Below are positions 27,001-39,619 of a stretch of 64,000 nt of DNA, in pieces. Source of the stretch: Rotaria macrura (taxonomy: Eukaryota; Rotifera; Eurotatoria; Philodinida; Philodinidae); NCBI GenBank assembly GCA_900239685.1, contig OENT01000413.1, positions 1 to 64,000 on the forward strand, in the 5' to 3' direction. The notes under the pieces are model-generated. The model saw nothing but the letters and a program-made list of their open reading frames with translations, made no database searches and was not told the DNA's origin. The position numbers and the translations under genes were made by a program. Each line of letters starts with the position of its first letter. The stretch's first letter is position 1.

Positions 27001-28184
27001 TAATCGTTAAGACGTATGCCACAATAGAGCAGATTTCTACGTAGTAAGCTACTGTCAATAGGCTACTCTCTAAACATTCACACATACATTTGATTTTGTC
27101 AAAATTTCAAAAAGAACAAGAAAAGTCAAGTCTAGGATTATTTTGATTGTTTCTTTGCTTTGTCTTTGTTGAAAATAACTAGATAAATGATAAAACGTGA
27201 CATCTGTATTGTCTTCTTTATCTATTGGACATATTATTCTGAAACAAGATAAAAAAAGATTGATCCTTATTTCATTTAAAACATACACCATTCAATATTT
27301 ACTACAATAGGTGACTCAAAAAACATAAAGTCGATACTTTTCATGGACATACATCACCGTGCTATTTTGAACAAATTGAAATTGATCAATTTTTATTCTG
27401 CGCGTTCGATTTTATGCAAAAAATGAAACTAAACATTCAGGATTCCACGAAAACTTAATAAGAGATCTCTAATGATTTTTTCTTGAAATGTTTGTTTCGT
27501 CTATATGAGATAAAGGTCAATTCTTATTGTAATTTTCAATTAACCTGAACTCTTTCTAATTAATCTTTTCAAAGTTACGAAAACTTTGTTTATAATATGA
27601 TATTGAATAATACATGTCTAGAGTTCACTGTATGTTGACTACCTATCTGATAGCAACATGATACAAAAAAACATGTTACAGTATGGTAAAGCAGAAGACA
27701 TCATTTTCTCACTGCAATCTTAGATAAGTATAGGTAGTCATCTTTATATTTGAAATTCATACGAGGTTTCTAATTAGTTCAGAATATTACAGTTAAAACT
27801 TAGGAATAATCAGCTTGGTCTTCTATTTCCTTTTAGTTAATAACAAGATGAAAATAATGTTCAATAGCACCTCTGTTAAAATTTCGAAACAGAGACCTGT
27901 CATTTTTCTTGAATGTTGTAAAGTATATATATATATATATCTGTTGACAAACAAACAATCACTTTAGGTTATATTTCTGAACAGAATTACGTTTGTCATT
28001 GCCTATCGAAATTCGTATCTATATACATATAATATATGATTCTATATTTATTAATCTAAGAATTTTATTAACATAATAAATGTTTTATGTAATTAAAATT
28101 TCATGAAAGATAAAAAAAGAATAATTCATCGAAAGTTCTGTCGTCATAATTGTCAAACAATGAATAGTTTTTTTGCTTTACTGG
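24009..28184. other. Intergenic with minor repeats
   Basis: Short (AT)n tracts occur near 24565, 24735 and 27923-27941, with a small perfect hairpin around 26590-26625 (TTTTCAAAAA/TTTTTGAAAA). Frames at 26320-26827 show no family resemblance. No gene or RNA could be supported. Confidence 0.5.
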
Positions 28185-29358
28185 CTAGATTTCCTTGACT
28201 TTTTCATGGATAAGTTTCTCAGAGTAGTTCCACCATTCTTGAGCTAGTTTATCATCTTTCGCATATTTATGAAATACTGATATTGGTTTACAATCTGCAT
28301 GGTATTCACCTGGTCGAGCTTTATTTGATAATGCACAGTAAAGACTTGTTTGTGCTCCTTCCAATGGTGTTTTCAATATCACGTATCTGATCGGTTTCAA
28401 TAGTTGACGCATCAAATAAGGCATACCTAAATATCGATCTAATGGTGTATTAACAGAGCCTGGGTGCAATGAATAAGCACGAATATTATGCGATGCAGAG
28501 TAACGTCGTTGCAGTTCACGTGTAAATAAAATATTGGCTGTTTTACTTAATGAATATGCTGACCACGGATGATATGTGCTTGGATCACACATTTGTGCAT
28601 AGTGTGATGCATCACATGGTACACGCCACATAAAATGAGCAGCTGACGATACATTAACAATACGCGACGATTGAAGACGAGGTAGAAGAAGTTGTGTAAA
28701 ATAAAAATGACCAAAATGATTTGTACCCATCTGTAATTCGAAATCATCTTTACTTTTAGCATAAGGACATGCCATTATACCAGCATTATTAATCAATGCT
28801 GTAATTTTCATATTTCTAGACACATATACGTATGTAGATTAGCAGGAAACTATTCGATGGACAAAAGAAAACTTACTCATTTTCATTTTTCATAAATTGC
28901 TCAACACATTCTTTTATTGATCGTAAATCGGCCAAGTCGATGGCATAGCCAACGACATTTTTTGGTTGTTGACTGAATTTTTTCACAGCATAAATAGTAT
29001 CGGCTAAATTAGTAGAACGAGCAAAAAGTATAACTCGAGCACTACGCTTTGCTAATTCAATAGCTGTTTCCTTGCCAATACCGCTAGCAGCACCAGTGAT
29101 TAAAAATGTTTGTCCATCTAGTTTCGACGCATGAATATCTGAATATTGTCCACCACTGGCAAACCATCGTGTCAGTAAGAGAAATAGACTAAAGTAAAGT
29201 ACAATGAATATTAAATTAGAAGATATCCATGTCCACAAAAGAGTTGAAATAAGAATTGCATTAGCCGAAAGAATTAGAATAATAATGGAAGAAATTAAAG
29301 TCAACGCAGCTTGTAGTTCTGGTTGACGGAGTAGAAGCACTAGAACGTTGTCGATCAT
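28185..29358 (-). CDS. Membrane-anchored short-chain dehydrogenase, retinol dehydrogenase-like
   Basis: Read on the minus strand: exon 1 29358-28877 and exon 2 28815-28185, with a 61-bp intron splitting a Glu codon. The product is about 370 residues. The classical SDR motifs are all present: cofactor loop TGAASGIG (88-95), acidic DLADLRS (141-147), NNAG (170-173), active-site Ser217/218 in IVNVSS, and YSLSK with Tyr248 and Lys252, then HPGSVNTPL. This pattern is closest to RDH11-14 and related NADP-dependent retinal/aldehyde reductases. ARS after the second strand would fit NADP(H) (inference). Two hydrophobic segments (about 16-42 and 48-64) precede the catalytic domain, longer than the single anchor of vertebrate RDHs, so ER or mitochondrial membrane attachment is likely. 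The substrate is not determinable. Confidence 0.93.
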
Positions 29359-30889
29359 GGAAAATTATTAATTACTAACAATGCTCTTCTATTAGTAGTT
29401 AGTCAATTCGTGTGTAAGTTTTTTTCCTATGTTGGTTCAATCATGATTGGATAGAATAGGCAAACTAAAAACAATCTATCTTGATCGATTAATCAATCAT
29501 ATGAATTTTTGAAAAGCGGCATCTTTAGACATAAGAAATGTGTCACTATATTTGTATAATTGATACTCATACATATTCTGTCTTCACTACAGGATATATA
29601 AGTATAAAACCAAATATATATATACACTGAGAACATGAACTGATCATCTTTACTTTATTTTATAATAAATTCTAAAAATAGTTCAATCGTATCTATGAAA
29701 CCATATGACGATGTTTGCATCGAATTGAGATGAAAATATATTTCTTATCATTGGAAAAAAATGACTATGTTGTAAATTTGAAACAAAACTTATATTCACA
29801 TGAAGAAAACATAGCATTCTTGAAAATCAAAAAATCGACATGAACTGAAATGCTCGTTTAAATATAAGTATCAGACATATTAGTATAGGATTATGGATTC
29901 ATTTATTTCTCATATTCAAATGGAATTACATTTGACGGATTTTAATTTCAGTTATATCAAACCAGAATATGTCGATAGTACAACACATACAAATATCAAT
30001 CTCTTACGGATTCTTTTATAACGACGGCTAATCTGTTTTGTCTCACAGAAAGTGACATATGCTTTAGTAACGCAGATCGCACAGTTTAATCTCAAATTGC
30101 ACAAGTCGTGATGGTGTATTTTATTTAGTATCAAAGACTGGTGATTAGTAGTAACTGATTATTAAATGTGAACTACATAGTTCTAAGGTAACTGTCGCAA
30201 GTTACAAGTAAGTAGATAATCAATAAATATATTTCAAAACTGATAGTACAGAACAATCGCCCTGTGATTAACGATGTCAACGATATTGTTTTCCATTTAT
30301 AATTGCGTTGTCACTGTAAGAGATGCTTCTCTTCTAATTACGCATTGCTCGAGAATTATAATTATGTCTGTAATAATTATTTACTATGAATACCAGAGCA
30401 AAAAGATAAGAAGAATAGGTTGATGTAAAGTTTTCATACATCTTGTTTTTCTGTTGTTTTGATGCTCATTATTTCCTCGTATACGACATTTATGATGCAA
30501 ATAGAAATATGATTTGAATGTTACACTTTTAAACTATGCATTAAGTCATGCATACAGATACGTTCTAATAAATATCACTGTCTACGATTCAGTTAATATT
30601 ATTACGAGCAGAAAACTAAGCGTCACGATTTCTAGCATTCAGTAGTAAGTATACGCAACTATTGCAACATGTGTAAAAATAAATATGTTAAATGCATGAG
30701 TACAAATCTATTTGTACTCAAGCAAAATAGATTTTTCGTTGATATATTTCAAGAAACAAAAAACAACAAGAAGTATTCGAAAATATTTAATAAATCAAAA
30801 AGGGAAACAAGCTAGAGAAAATTCGCATAATATTCAATCAGAGGTCTTTTCTTTACATGTTCAGAAACATATTTAACAGGCGTGTCCCT
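29359..30889. other. Intergenic, nothing recognised
   Basis: AT-rich spacer between two minus-strand genes, with a short (TA)n near 29613-29625. No supported exon or RNA gene. Confidence 0.5.
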
Positions 30890-31477
30890 CTATTTTTGTT
30901 TCAACGGAGGTAGTAATCCATTGACTACAGCTTTGGATGCAACTGTCTTCTTATGAGAATTGCCGTTTGCATGAACAACAGCTGGAACATGAACAACACG
31001 TTCCGTACTTTGTCTTGATATTTTGTTTCTCGGTTCTCGATCGGTTAAAGCACCATTTCCTTTTTGAATTATTCTTTGATTAAAGGGAGAACCAAATGTA
31101 TCAGCCACGGTCTTTTCTCTTGAATTTATCTCTGATCTTAACTTAGCTGCTTTCTTATTTAAATTATGCAAGCTAGAATATTTTACACGCGATATTTTTA
31201 TATGTTCAAGAAAATTCAATGTTTTTGCACCATTAAATAGAGCTCTTTCGTCATCTTTTGGTCGATAATGATATTTAATTTTTAAGTATGGTAAATTTTC
31301 ACTTTCATCGATTTTCACCCGATTAACACGTACAACATTCTTGTTAACGGCTGTTTTTTTCTGTTCATGGTGAACAGGTAATATCTGCTCACTGACCACA
31401 CTAGAAATGTCATCAGATGAACTCGCTTCATTATAAGGTACAACCTGAGCAGCATTTTTACTAATTGTTTGAGTCAT
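30890..31477 (-). CDS. Basic protein of unknown function, single exon
   Basis: An uninterrupted 195-residue frame from ATG (31475-31477) to TAG. The composition is protein-like: an acidic/Ser-rich N-terminus (EASSSDDISSVV), a central segment containing LPYLKIKYHYRPKDD, and a Lys/Arg-rich second half with KKAAKLRSE and QRIIQKGNG. No signal peptide, membrane helix, Cys motif or domain is recognised. It is probably soluble; the charge and Lys/Arg clusters would fit a nuclear or cytoskeletal protein, but that is only inference. It is codirectional with the dehydrogenase gene about 1.5 kb away, with no sign of functional linkage. A missed upstream exon is possible. Confidence 0.6.
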   Translation of the reverse strand: MTQTISKNAAQVVPYNEASSSDDISSVVSEQILPVHHEQKKTAVNKNVVRVNRVKIDESENLPYLKIKYHYRPKDDERALFNGAKTLNFLEHIKISRVKYSSLHNLNKKAAKLRSEINSREKTVADTFGSPFNQRIIQKGNGALTDREPRNKISRQSTERVVHVPAVVHANGNSHKKTVASKAVVNGLLPPLKQK

Positions 31478-34400
31478 TTATTGTTTTCGTTGTAATCACA
31501 ATTGATAACGAATAAGAGTATGCTACGTGTATTTATTTCACAAACAAATTTTATCTAAAATAATAAAAGTCACTTTGAAAAAAAACAATAAAAAATTTTT
31601 CTTTCTCTATTATTCTGATTGTATCGATTCATCGAATGTTAGCTGCAAAAAAAATCTGATGTCAACAATATGATCCAATTCATCATATGTAAATAGATGT
31701 CACAATGAAAAATATCACACTGATTTTTTCTTTCTTTTTAATTTGGAGATTTCAATGGATCGGCTATATTTAGTTGTCAATTTCTATGTATAGAAACCAT
31801 CGAAATGATTTTTATGGTTTCTTCTTTATCAAATCTTGACAGGATCGAAAAATTGATAGTTTCCTTTGTCTACGAACATAAGTAATATGAAAAGTAAATG
31901 ATTTAGTCGATTGAAAAAAAATAATATTCTAATAACGCTTTCCCTTGTCGTCATGGTTGCATGTATATTTACTTTTGTTTTCTTTATTTTTCAGTGATTA
32001 TGAAGGTTAGATTCAAAGAATAAAAACTATATTCATCAATTTGTTGATGGCATTCAGAAACTTAAGTGAACATTTTTTTCCAAATCAACTTTGACAATAT
32101 TCACAAAAGGATATCAGTTCAAAAGAGGGGATGAGAGTGTCAGCAAAAACCGTACATAGTCTGCAGGAGTGGTAGTTGTGAAGGACTTTAGCAAAGGCAC
32201 ACGTCAGAAAACATTGTTTTTCAAATTTCTATTTTATGATCGAACTTTGGCTGAAAATATCACTTTTTGAGAAGCACGAAATAATCGAAGCGCATTTCTT
32301 TGTTTTCATCAGACAACAAACAAGATTTTCACTATTGTTAGTTAGTGACGACACATTGATTGTGTTTATTTATGCAAGCTCTATTATCAGATGATTTTCA
32401 CATTAACTGAAAATATCTCGTCTGGTCCAATAACTGTTTTATTCACAATTAAGGAGTATGGTCAGCAAGCACTTTTGTTGAAGAACTTCCATTCTTCAAC
32501 AGATTAATGCCACAAACGAAAATGCTTCTCTTTAATTTGAAGTCTTTCAATGTTCCTCCGTTACGGAGAGATTTGTTCTATGATTACTTGTGATTTTAAT
32601 TGAAATTTCTGATCAAATAATGAAACAAGATTAGAACATCCCATTTTTTTTTCATTTATTGTATTCAAATCCCTTTAAAGAAATCTTTTACCCATCGTGC
32701 GAGGGTTGTATTTGTCAAAATGTGACAAGGGAGAGAGGGTGGAGGAGCTTTAAAAATGTCTATTTTTCCCGACCGCTCTTTATCAATGTTCTCTTATTAT
32801 TTATGTTATTTTTTCGAACCATTTCTTCCAAACTACTAATCGCCTATCATCTATACAATATGTTTTATTGAGTGTATCTAGATATTATCCTAGTTATACG
32901 TCAGTAAAAAGATTCTATGTGAAATGAAACATAGCATGTGTTTTTTTTTGTCGAAAAACACTATTTATTGAGTAAAACTGAAACGAACATGTTGAGAACA
33001 ATCCAATAATCGTAAATTGTATTTGCACCCTAAAGATTGTTGCTCGTATTGGCAACAAAAAAGAAGATTTTGCCTCTTTTTTTTATTCGCTAATCCTCAA
33101 TTTCTATCATGTGTAGAATCATACATGAACGAGTGTCGAAGAAAAGAAAACTTGCGTTCAAATCGATCGATAGCTATCTTCTATTTCTCTGTCTCTGTCT
33201 CTCTCTCTTTGATGATGCTCCCGATTTTTATGTCTTTCGGAATAATAAATACATAAACACATATATTCTTTTTGTCGCTTATTTTCTTGTTCAACTTAGC
33301 AATGTGATCATGATTATGACAGGAACATTAGTTTCTGCATTCATTCTCATTATTTTTTGTCACATACATCAAACGACACTTGATCGTATCTTTCTGCTTC
33401 TCTTTGTCTGTCTACTATTGTTTGTTTCACAAACGATTACGTCCGGCATAAATACAATTCATATTTAATCAAGTAAAAAAGATAGCTTTCTGCTTGTTTT
33501 CTACTTTCATTCTGAATTTCATTTTCACAATAACGTGCCAGTCATTGGATTTCCTGACGAGAACAAATTCCAGATTGACTAATCATCAACATAACTAAGT
33601 AAGTGACAGAAAAGATTCTACATGTCACAAATATGTATATTCAGATTTATGTTTCAAATAGGATAATCATCACGCTAATGAGAAAAATAGATACACAAAT
33701 ATGTTGTCGACTACATAGTTGTCAATCTGCTTCTTATTGACTTTTCGTTTAGACAATCTAATGATCTTATGCATTCTTCATTAAGGATTTTCAATAACAA
33801 GAAAAAAAAACATATTTTCGTTGAATTGCTATAACCTTCTTTGTTAAGTCATTTGGTATCTAAACTCAAACGTTTTTCTTTCAAGATCTGTATAATGTGA
33901 ATTTCTTTTGTTATTAGAAGTAACTAGTGATCTAGAACTTCCTCTATTCTTTATATAAAAAATTCATTTCAGATAAACCGAAATTGCTGCAAAGATTAAT
34001 TACTGTCAATATTTATTTCATGTTTCAAATTGAAATAGATTAATAATTCAATAATTCTATGAAAAGTTTCGTGATATGTTAAGATAAAATATTGAGAAAG
34101 TTCCAGTTCAACTGCCAATTGATGGAAATGAAAAGACAGATTATGAATATAAAGCAAAAGAGTAAAAAAGAATGTAGAATGCACTTGCACTAATTCTCAT
34201 AAATTATCAGTGAGTGTCTGCCTTATCTGGTATACGTGTCTTGTATCTCTTTTCTGATACTAATAGGAGATGTAAGTCATATCTTATCAATTAATTGTTC
34301 ATCTAATGGTCTTCTTTCAAATCGTTGTTTGTATCTTACGGGAAAGAAAAACCTATTGTTTTTATCTAACTAGATAATTATCATAATAAACATAAACATA

Positions 34401-36248
34401 AGACCTATGAAGAACTTTTATATTCTTGTCCTACCGATTGCATGAAATGATTTGTTTGTAAAATCTTTTACAACAAGAATCGTCAAATGCTTAAATTTTA
34501 TTTCGTATCTATGAAACTAAAAAACTTGTTTTGCACGCCATCTTTACGTACCACTATAGGTAAATTTTCTTTTTGATAACGATGGATTTTTAAATAGTTC
34601 AGCAGCATCTATTCATGATGTCAAAAAATCCTTGACATTAGTTACAGACTGTTGTTTTCATTATTGTTTCAACAGTCACTATGTCTATAAGATTGAGAAA
34701 TTATTTCGAAAATAATTAGAATATATGAACAATAGAATACAGAAAACTAGGAGTTCATAAAGAGTGCGAATCAAAGTAGATTTAACTAGAACAAAAATCA
34801 AATAGACTTCGTATATCTACAATAGATTGTAATATATTTATCTAATATGATTAATCTCATCAACATTACTGAAGCAACATTTAAAAATCGCAAGCAAGCA
34901 TATTTCTATGAAGTCAAAGTGCTAATTTGAGATAAGGATAAGAGTCATTAGACGATATTTAGTGAATGATGTCATACTTATTCTTTTCAACTTCATTATT
35001 TTGAAGTGAAATCTTCATTTTTCTCATCACCAACTCAGTTGCATATTTTAAAATATCATTGCGTTTATTTGTTTTAAGAATGCAAACGTGATAAATTCTT
35101 TCTACCAGAAATGACCGCAATAATATAACCGCTTCTTATTTCTAATAATAATAATAATCTATTATTACGTATCAGTGTATTTTTGGACATCTTACATGTC
35201 AGTTAAATTTACGTCTAATGCGTTGAGTTTCATTTCGTGACTCGATTTAATTCACGACGACTGAACATTTTTTCTCTATTACAAAATAGAAATCTCAATG
35301 TTGTTATGATAAACAAATATACGCTTATGTATAACTGTCGGAACGTTTAAAGTTTATAATATATAATTGATACAGGAAAAAATCAAATTAGGGAAAGATA
35401 AAATATTTATAGTTTCCAACATCATCTCAACACAATACGATCGAAATGCAATCTTTTTGTTTTATCAGTTTGATCAAATATGCGTAGAACGAATCGATTT
35501 TACTTCTAGTTTATTTAATATTCATTGCATATAGATATATTCCTCTTTAAAATATGTTTCCATAATTTTTCTATTGAACTATGAACTATACTAGGTAAGA
35601 ATTTTAGATTTCTATTCATATATTTTGAATAGATCTAATTTTTAAAAAAGCCAATCAAAATGTATTTGTGTCTTTTTTTGTTTTCTCTCTAACTTAGTTA
35701 ATAAAATAATAATGTAGAGATCATTGTTATCAAAGAAAATGAATATACAAATATTGTTCTTTGATTTATTTGGAATAAAAACTACGATTATTCTACATCG
35801 CAATAGTTTACTATTTGGATTAGGAAAAAAAAACAGGATTTTTCTTTGTTTTTTTCTCATTCGATTGTTAAAAGCTTTATTTTATAGAACAAATTAGAAC
35901 ATAAAAACTTGTCAGCTTATGTAAGGAGGATAAATCTTTTGTTTTGATTTACTTATAAAATAAATATTATATCGGAGATTTAAAATTCTAATGATCATTG
36001 GAGTATTGGCATACAAAAATTAAATTTATTTCATAGAAATTTTTGGTTAGCTTTCGGTATCGATTATTAATTGGAAGTTAAAGAACAATGTAATAAATAT
36101 GTATCTATCACTTTCAATCAGTTGTATCATCAACGACTTCGTTAATTCATAAAACTTAGGCTATGTATCTCTTTTCTTTTCTTTTTCTATCCGCCTTTTT
36201 CCTTTTCATGTCAATATTTGTTTTTCTTTTAAAACTGTTTCCGATCAG
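31478..36248. other. Long intergenic stretch
   Basis: No supported gene. The overlapping frames at 33017-33468 are hydrophobic but arise in pyrimidine-rich DNA without splice context. An AATAAT triplet run is near 35143-35157. Distal regulatory DNA or an unseen multi-exon gene cannot be excluded. Confidence 0.4.
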
Positions 36249-36355
36249 GTAAACTAATGATGGCTTGTCGCGAATATTCTCGTCGAGCAACAAATTTCAA
36301 TAATTGTATTAAAGAAGAACAAGAAGAAAAAGAAAAGGAAAATCAAACAAAATAG
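36249..36355 (+). other. Candidate terminal exon of an unidentified gene
   Basis: A long pyrimidine tract (36165-36240) ends in GATCAG at 36248, a strong acceptor. The following frame reads KLMMACREYSRRATNF, then a Glu/Lys-rich end and TAG at 36353-36355. The acceptor and non-random peptide suggest a last coding exon, whose upstream exons I could not find in the preceding 4.7 kb. It could instead be chance. Family unknown. Confidence 0.3.
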
Positions 36356-37067
36356 AAATTCTATTCATTTTAAATCTTTGTCAATGACAAATTGTTTAGT
36401 TGCTTGTACTTTCTTTTCTATTCTTTTTCGTTGGTAGGAAAGCTTTTATTTACATTGAAACTAAAAGTTTCTTCGCTCTCTGAGTTTTAGCTTGCGGCTA
36501 TTCATACATTTCCTTATTTCGTCGTTCACATTATCTTAGTGACTATATTGATCTAAAATTAGCGGTTCGTATAACAGTAAATGAACTAATAGATAAATGG
36601 AAAATACATGAATGATAGTTGCGGCAAAAGAACAGGAACCTTGTTTTTTAGAAGAAAATTCTAATGGTTTCATTTACCATAAACAACTGTCTAACATTAT
36701 GTTATTGTGAATGTTTTTTCTCTTTTCATCTGCGAGTTCATAATTATTGGAACTATGAATTTTTTTAATTACATTTATGAACCAAACATAAAAACAAATT
36801 ATCTCATTATTAGTAATATTAAAGCATTGTCTACTTAAGAGTCTTATTTACGCATGATTGACATTTCACTACATGAAATATACATCAACAGTATAGAAAT
36901 TTTATATTTTTAGAGCATGAAGCTTTTCTATTCCATTGTTCTACATAACTACTGCATTGGTGTTTCTTTTTACTAACCTAGAGAGAAAGAGAATCATTGT
37001 TCCCTTGTTTCTAATATCTCTATATTACAAATTCAATATACGAGAAGGAAAGAAATAAGAGAAGACA

Positions 37068-37107
<40 letters not shown>

Positions 37108-39619
37108 ACGGAAGAGAAAATGTGAGAACAAGAAGCAAAATAGTCTACTGCTCTTCTTCATTTTTATGATTACCCATTTCATTTAGTGTCGACTACGAAT
37201 ATAAACTCTTGATCTCTGCTTTATCACCCGAACATATATATATATATATATTCATCATACGCACACATACACACACTCCATATTTCTAAAAACACTTACT
37301 CGAACAATTTCAAAAGTACAGGCCTATATTGAAATATTGTGATGATGGCACCGGGTAGGTTCTCATTTTCATTTATTTGTCTGTAAACATGTAGAACTAG
37401 CGCTTGCATCAATGTTTACTCTATGAAACATAATTTCAATTTATACTTGCATCCTGATATTTCCTAGTAGTTACACATTCTTCCTTCTAGCTACTATTTA
37501 CTTATTCAAATTAGCTAGAACCGATCGAGCCATTCATGTATACGAATATAGAATACATCAAGGTTATTTGACTTGCTCTTATACATATGATCATTTCAGA
37601 TTAGTACTAACTAGAGTAGAAAGTCTTTTATTAGAATAAAAAAAGGATTGATGAACATGTTCATATAACCTTTCATAATAACTTTAAGAGTTCATTGTTA
37701 ACAACAGCTTAACTTTAAAAAATAATCATCGTCATTATTAAAAATAAAAGATAACGGAAATTTTTAATGACAAGAGTAATATATCATGTCTGAAAAATGA
37801 AAGACATCTTTTATCACAATAGAAACATATGGTAGATTTTTGTTTGGATAATTATTATGTTTTTGTTTAACCGAACTTAGTTCATTTGAAAGTTAAGAAA
37901 GTTTTTTATCAAATAAGTATTAATCTTGTAAAATAATTCAAGCTTCTTACAAAATTTTTTCATCATCAATCAACATCATATAATCATTCTATTTTTGCTT
38001 GGGTCTATAATTAAAAATAATTTGATCGACCTGTTTGATAAATCTAGTGAGAATAAACATGTCCTTTTTAGTTCGTCTAACTCTAGAATCCATTAAAATC
38101 AAATATATCCTAATATCTATTTTTGTTTTCTTTTTACGTATGAAACCTCTTTTATCTTTTATGGCTTGTTGCTGAAAATACTTGTTGACAATAAAAACAA
38201 AGTTATTCATAGCTTTCAATAGTAAATCCACACCACGAATTATTAGTGATAATTGCTTTATCAGGTTTTTCTATTTAGTAATAGTTCTTAATTGAAAAAC
38301 AACTATTTCAAGACGAACTACGTTTGTATTTCAACTATTACGCACTAATCGATATGTAAGATCAAAGTTCTAACGAATGCATCCTCTGCTCGTTTTTTTG
38401 TTCTGTCATCTAGCTTCTATTAAATTTAGAGCATACTTCAGTAGAATGGAACTTCCGTTAGACGTCAACAATAACGAGACAATAATTGTAGTACAGCAAA
38501 CCTTTCCTCATATGTTAAGTTGGACTCGTTTGTGTTTGACATAAGTACGAATATCATCTTGCGACTGAACTCATATTGCAGTTCGCTTTTTTGGTTTCTT
38601 CTTCATATAAATAAATCAAACGGATTGATTATTAGATTCTTTTTCCACACGTTCGTTCGTTGAAAAAGAACTAGATATAGAGACAGGGTCTGCTCATTGA
38701 ATCGCCCTTAACTAGGCATTCATGCTGTGATCAAGTCAGTTTTCTATGTATTGTGGGTGGTTGGTTAAAAAGCAGCATCACTTCCTGACATATACTCTGT
38801 ATATTTCTTTACATCTTTTACTAAAAGAAAAAAACTAGGACAAGAACGACAAAATACTAGAAACATAGATTCATATATCTCTTGAAAAAAATAATTTTAA
38901 CAGTTTAAGGAATCATCACTTGGTCAAACATGACCCGCGTCTTACACATATATATATATATTTAGCAATCAACAGAGCACTACTTGACTACACATGTAAA
39001 TGTCGGCGACTATATAGCAAGTAACAAAGGCAATCTTTGGTTACTGTTTAAAAGAAAAAAAGAAAAGAAAAAGAATGGGATGCAAATAATGATGTTTGCC
39101 GATGACAAAAAAACAGGAAATATGAGTATCCGTTTGTTGTTTAAATAACGAAGTATACTTAGTAAAAAAAATAAAATAAAATTGATTAACACAAATGGTG
39201 ACACATAGAAGTGTCACAATTCATTTCATGTCAGTACTAGATATTAAATCTTTAATTTTCTTGCTTCCAATAAAACCATATATATATATATTTTGAAAAA
39301 TACATGTTTATGAGCGTGATCATAAACAATCGATCAATATCGTATTTATTTATGTAGCCTATCATGTCTATGGATATGTATTTATGTATAAATAACTGAT
39401 CGATTGAGTAGGAAAAAAAAACTCCAGGGAAAATCAACATCAATATTAAGAAGAAAATTCAATTTTGATCGATCGAATGAACATGAGAACTATTCTAGTC
39501 TTAATAAATAAAAATGAAATTAAGAAAATAAAAACAGATTTTTAATCAAACAACTGTTCGTTTTTTTTTTGTTTGTTCTATTTATACAGAATCATCTTGT
39601 CAATTGTTTATTTTCGAAC
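36356..39619. other. Upstream region of the GPCR gene, microsatellites
   Basis: (GA)n at about 37075-37104, (AT)n at about 37231-37250, 38948-38962 and 39279-39292. No exon could be supported. This is the 5' flank of the receptor gene and may hold its promoter and 5' UTR exon. Confidence 0.45.

Noticed and set aside
33017-33468. Hydrophobic frames resembling a small membrane protein
   Set aside because: Pyrimidine-rich DNA gives Leu/Phe/Ser-rich frames by chance; no splice context or family motif.
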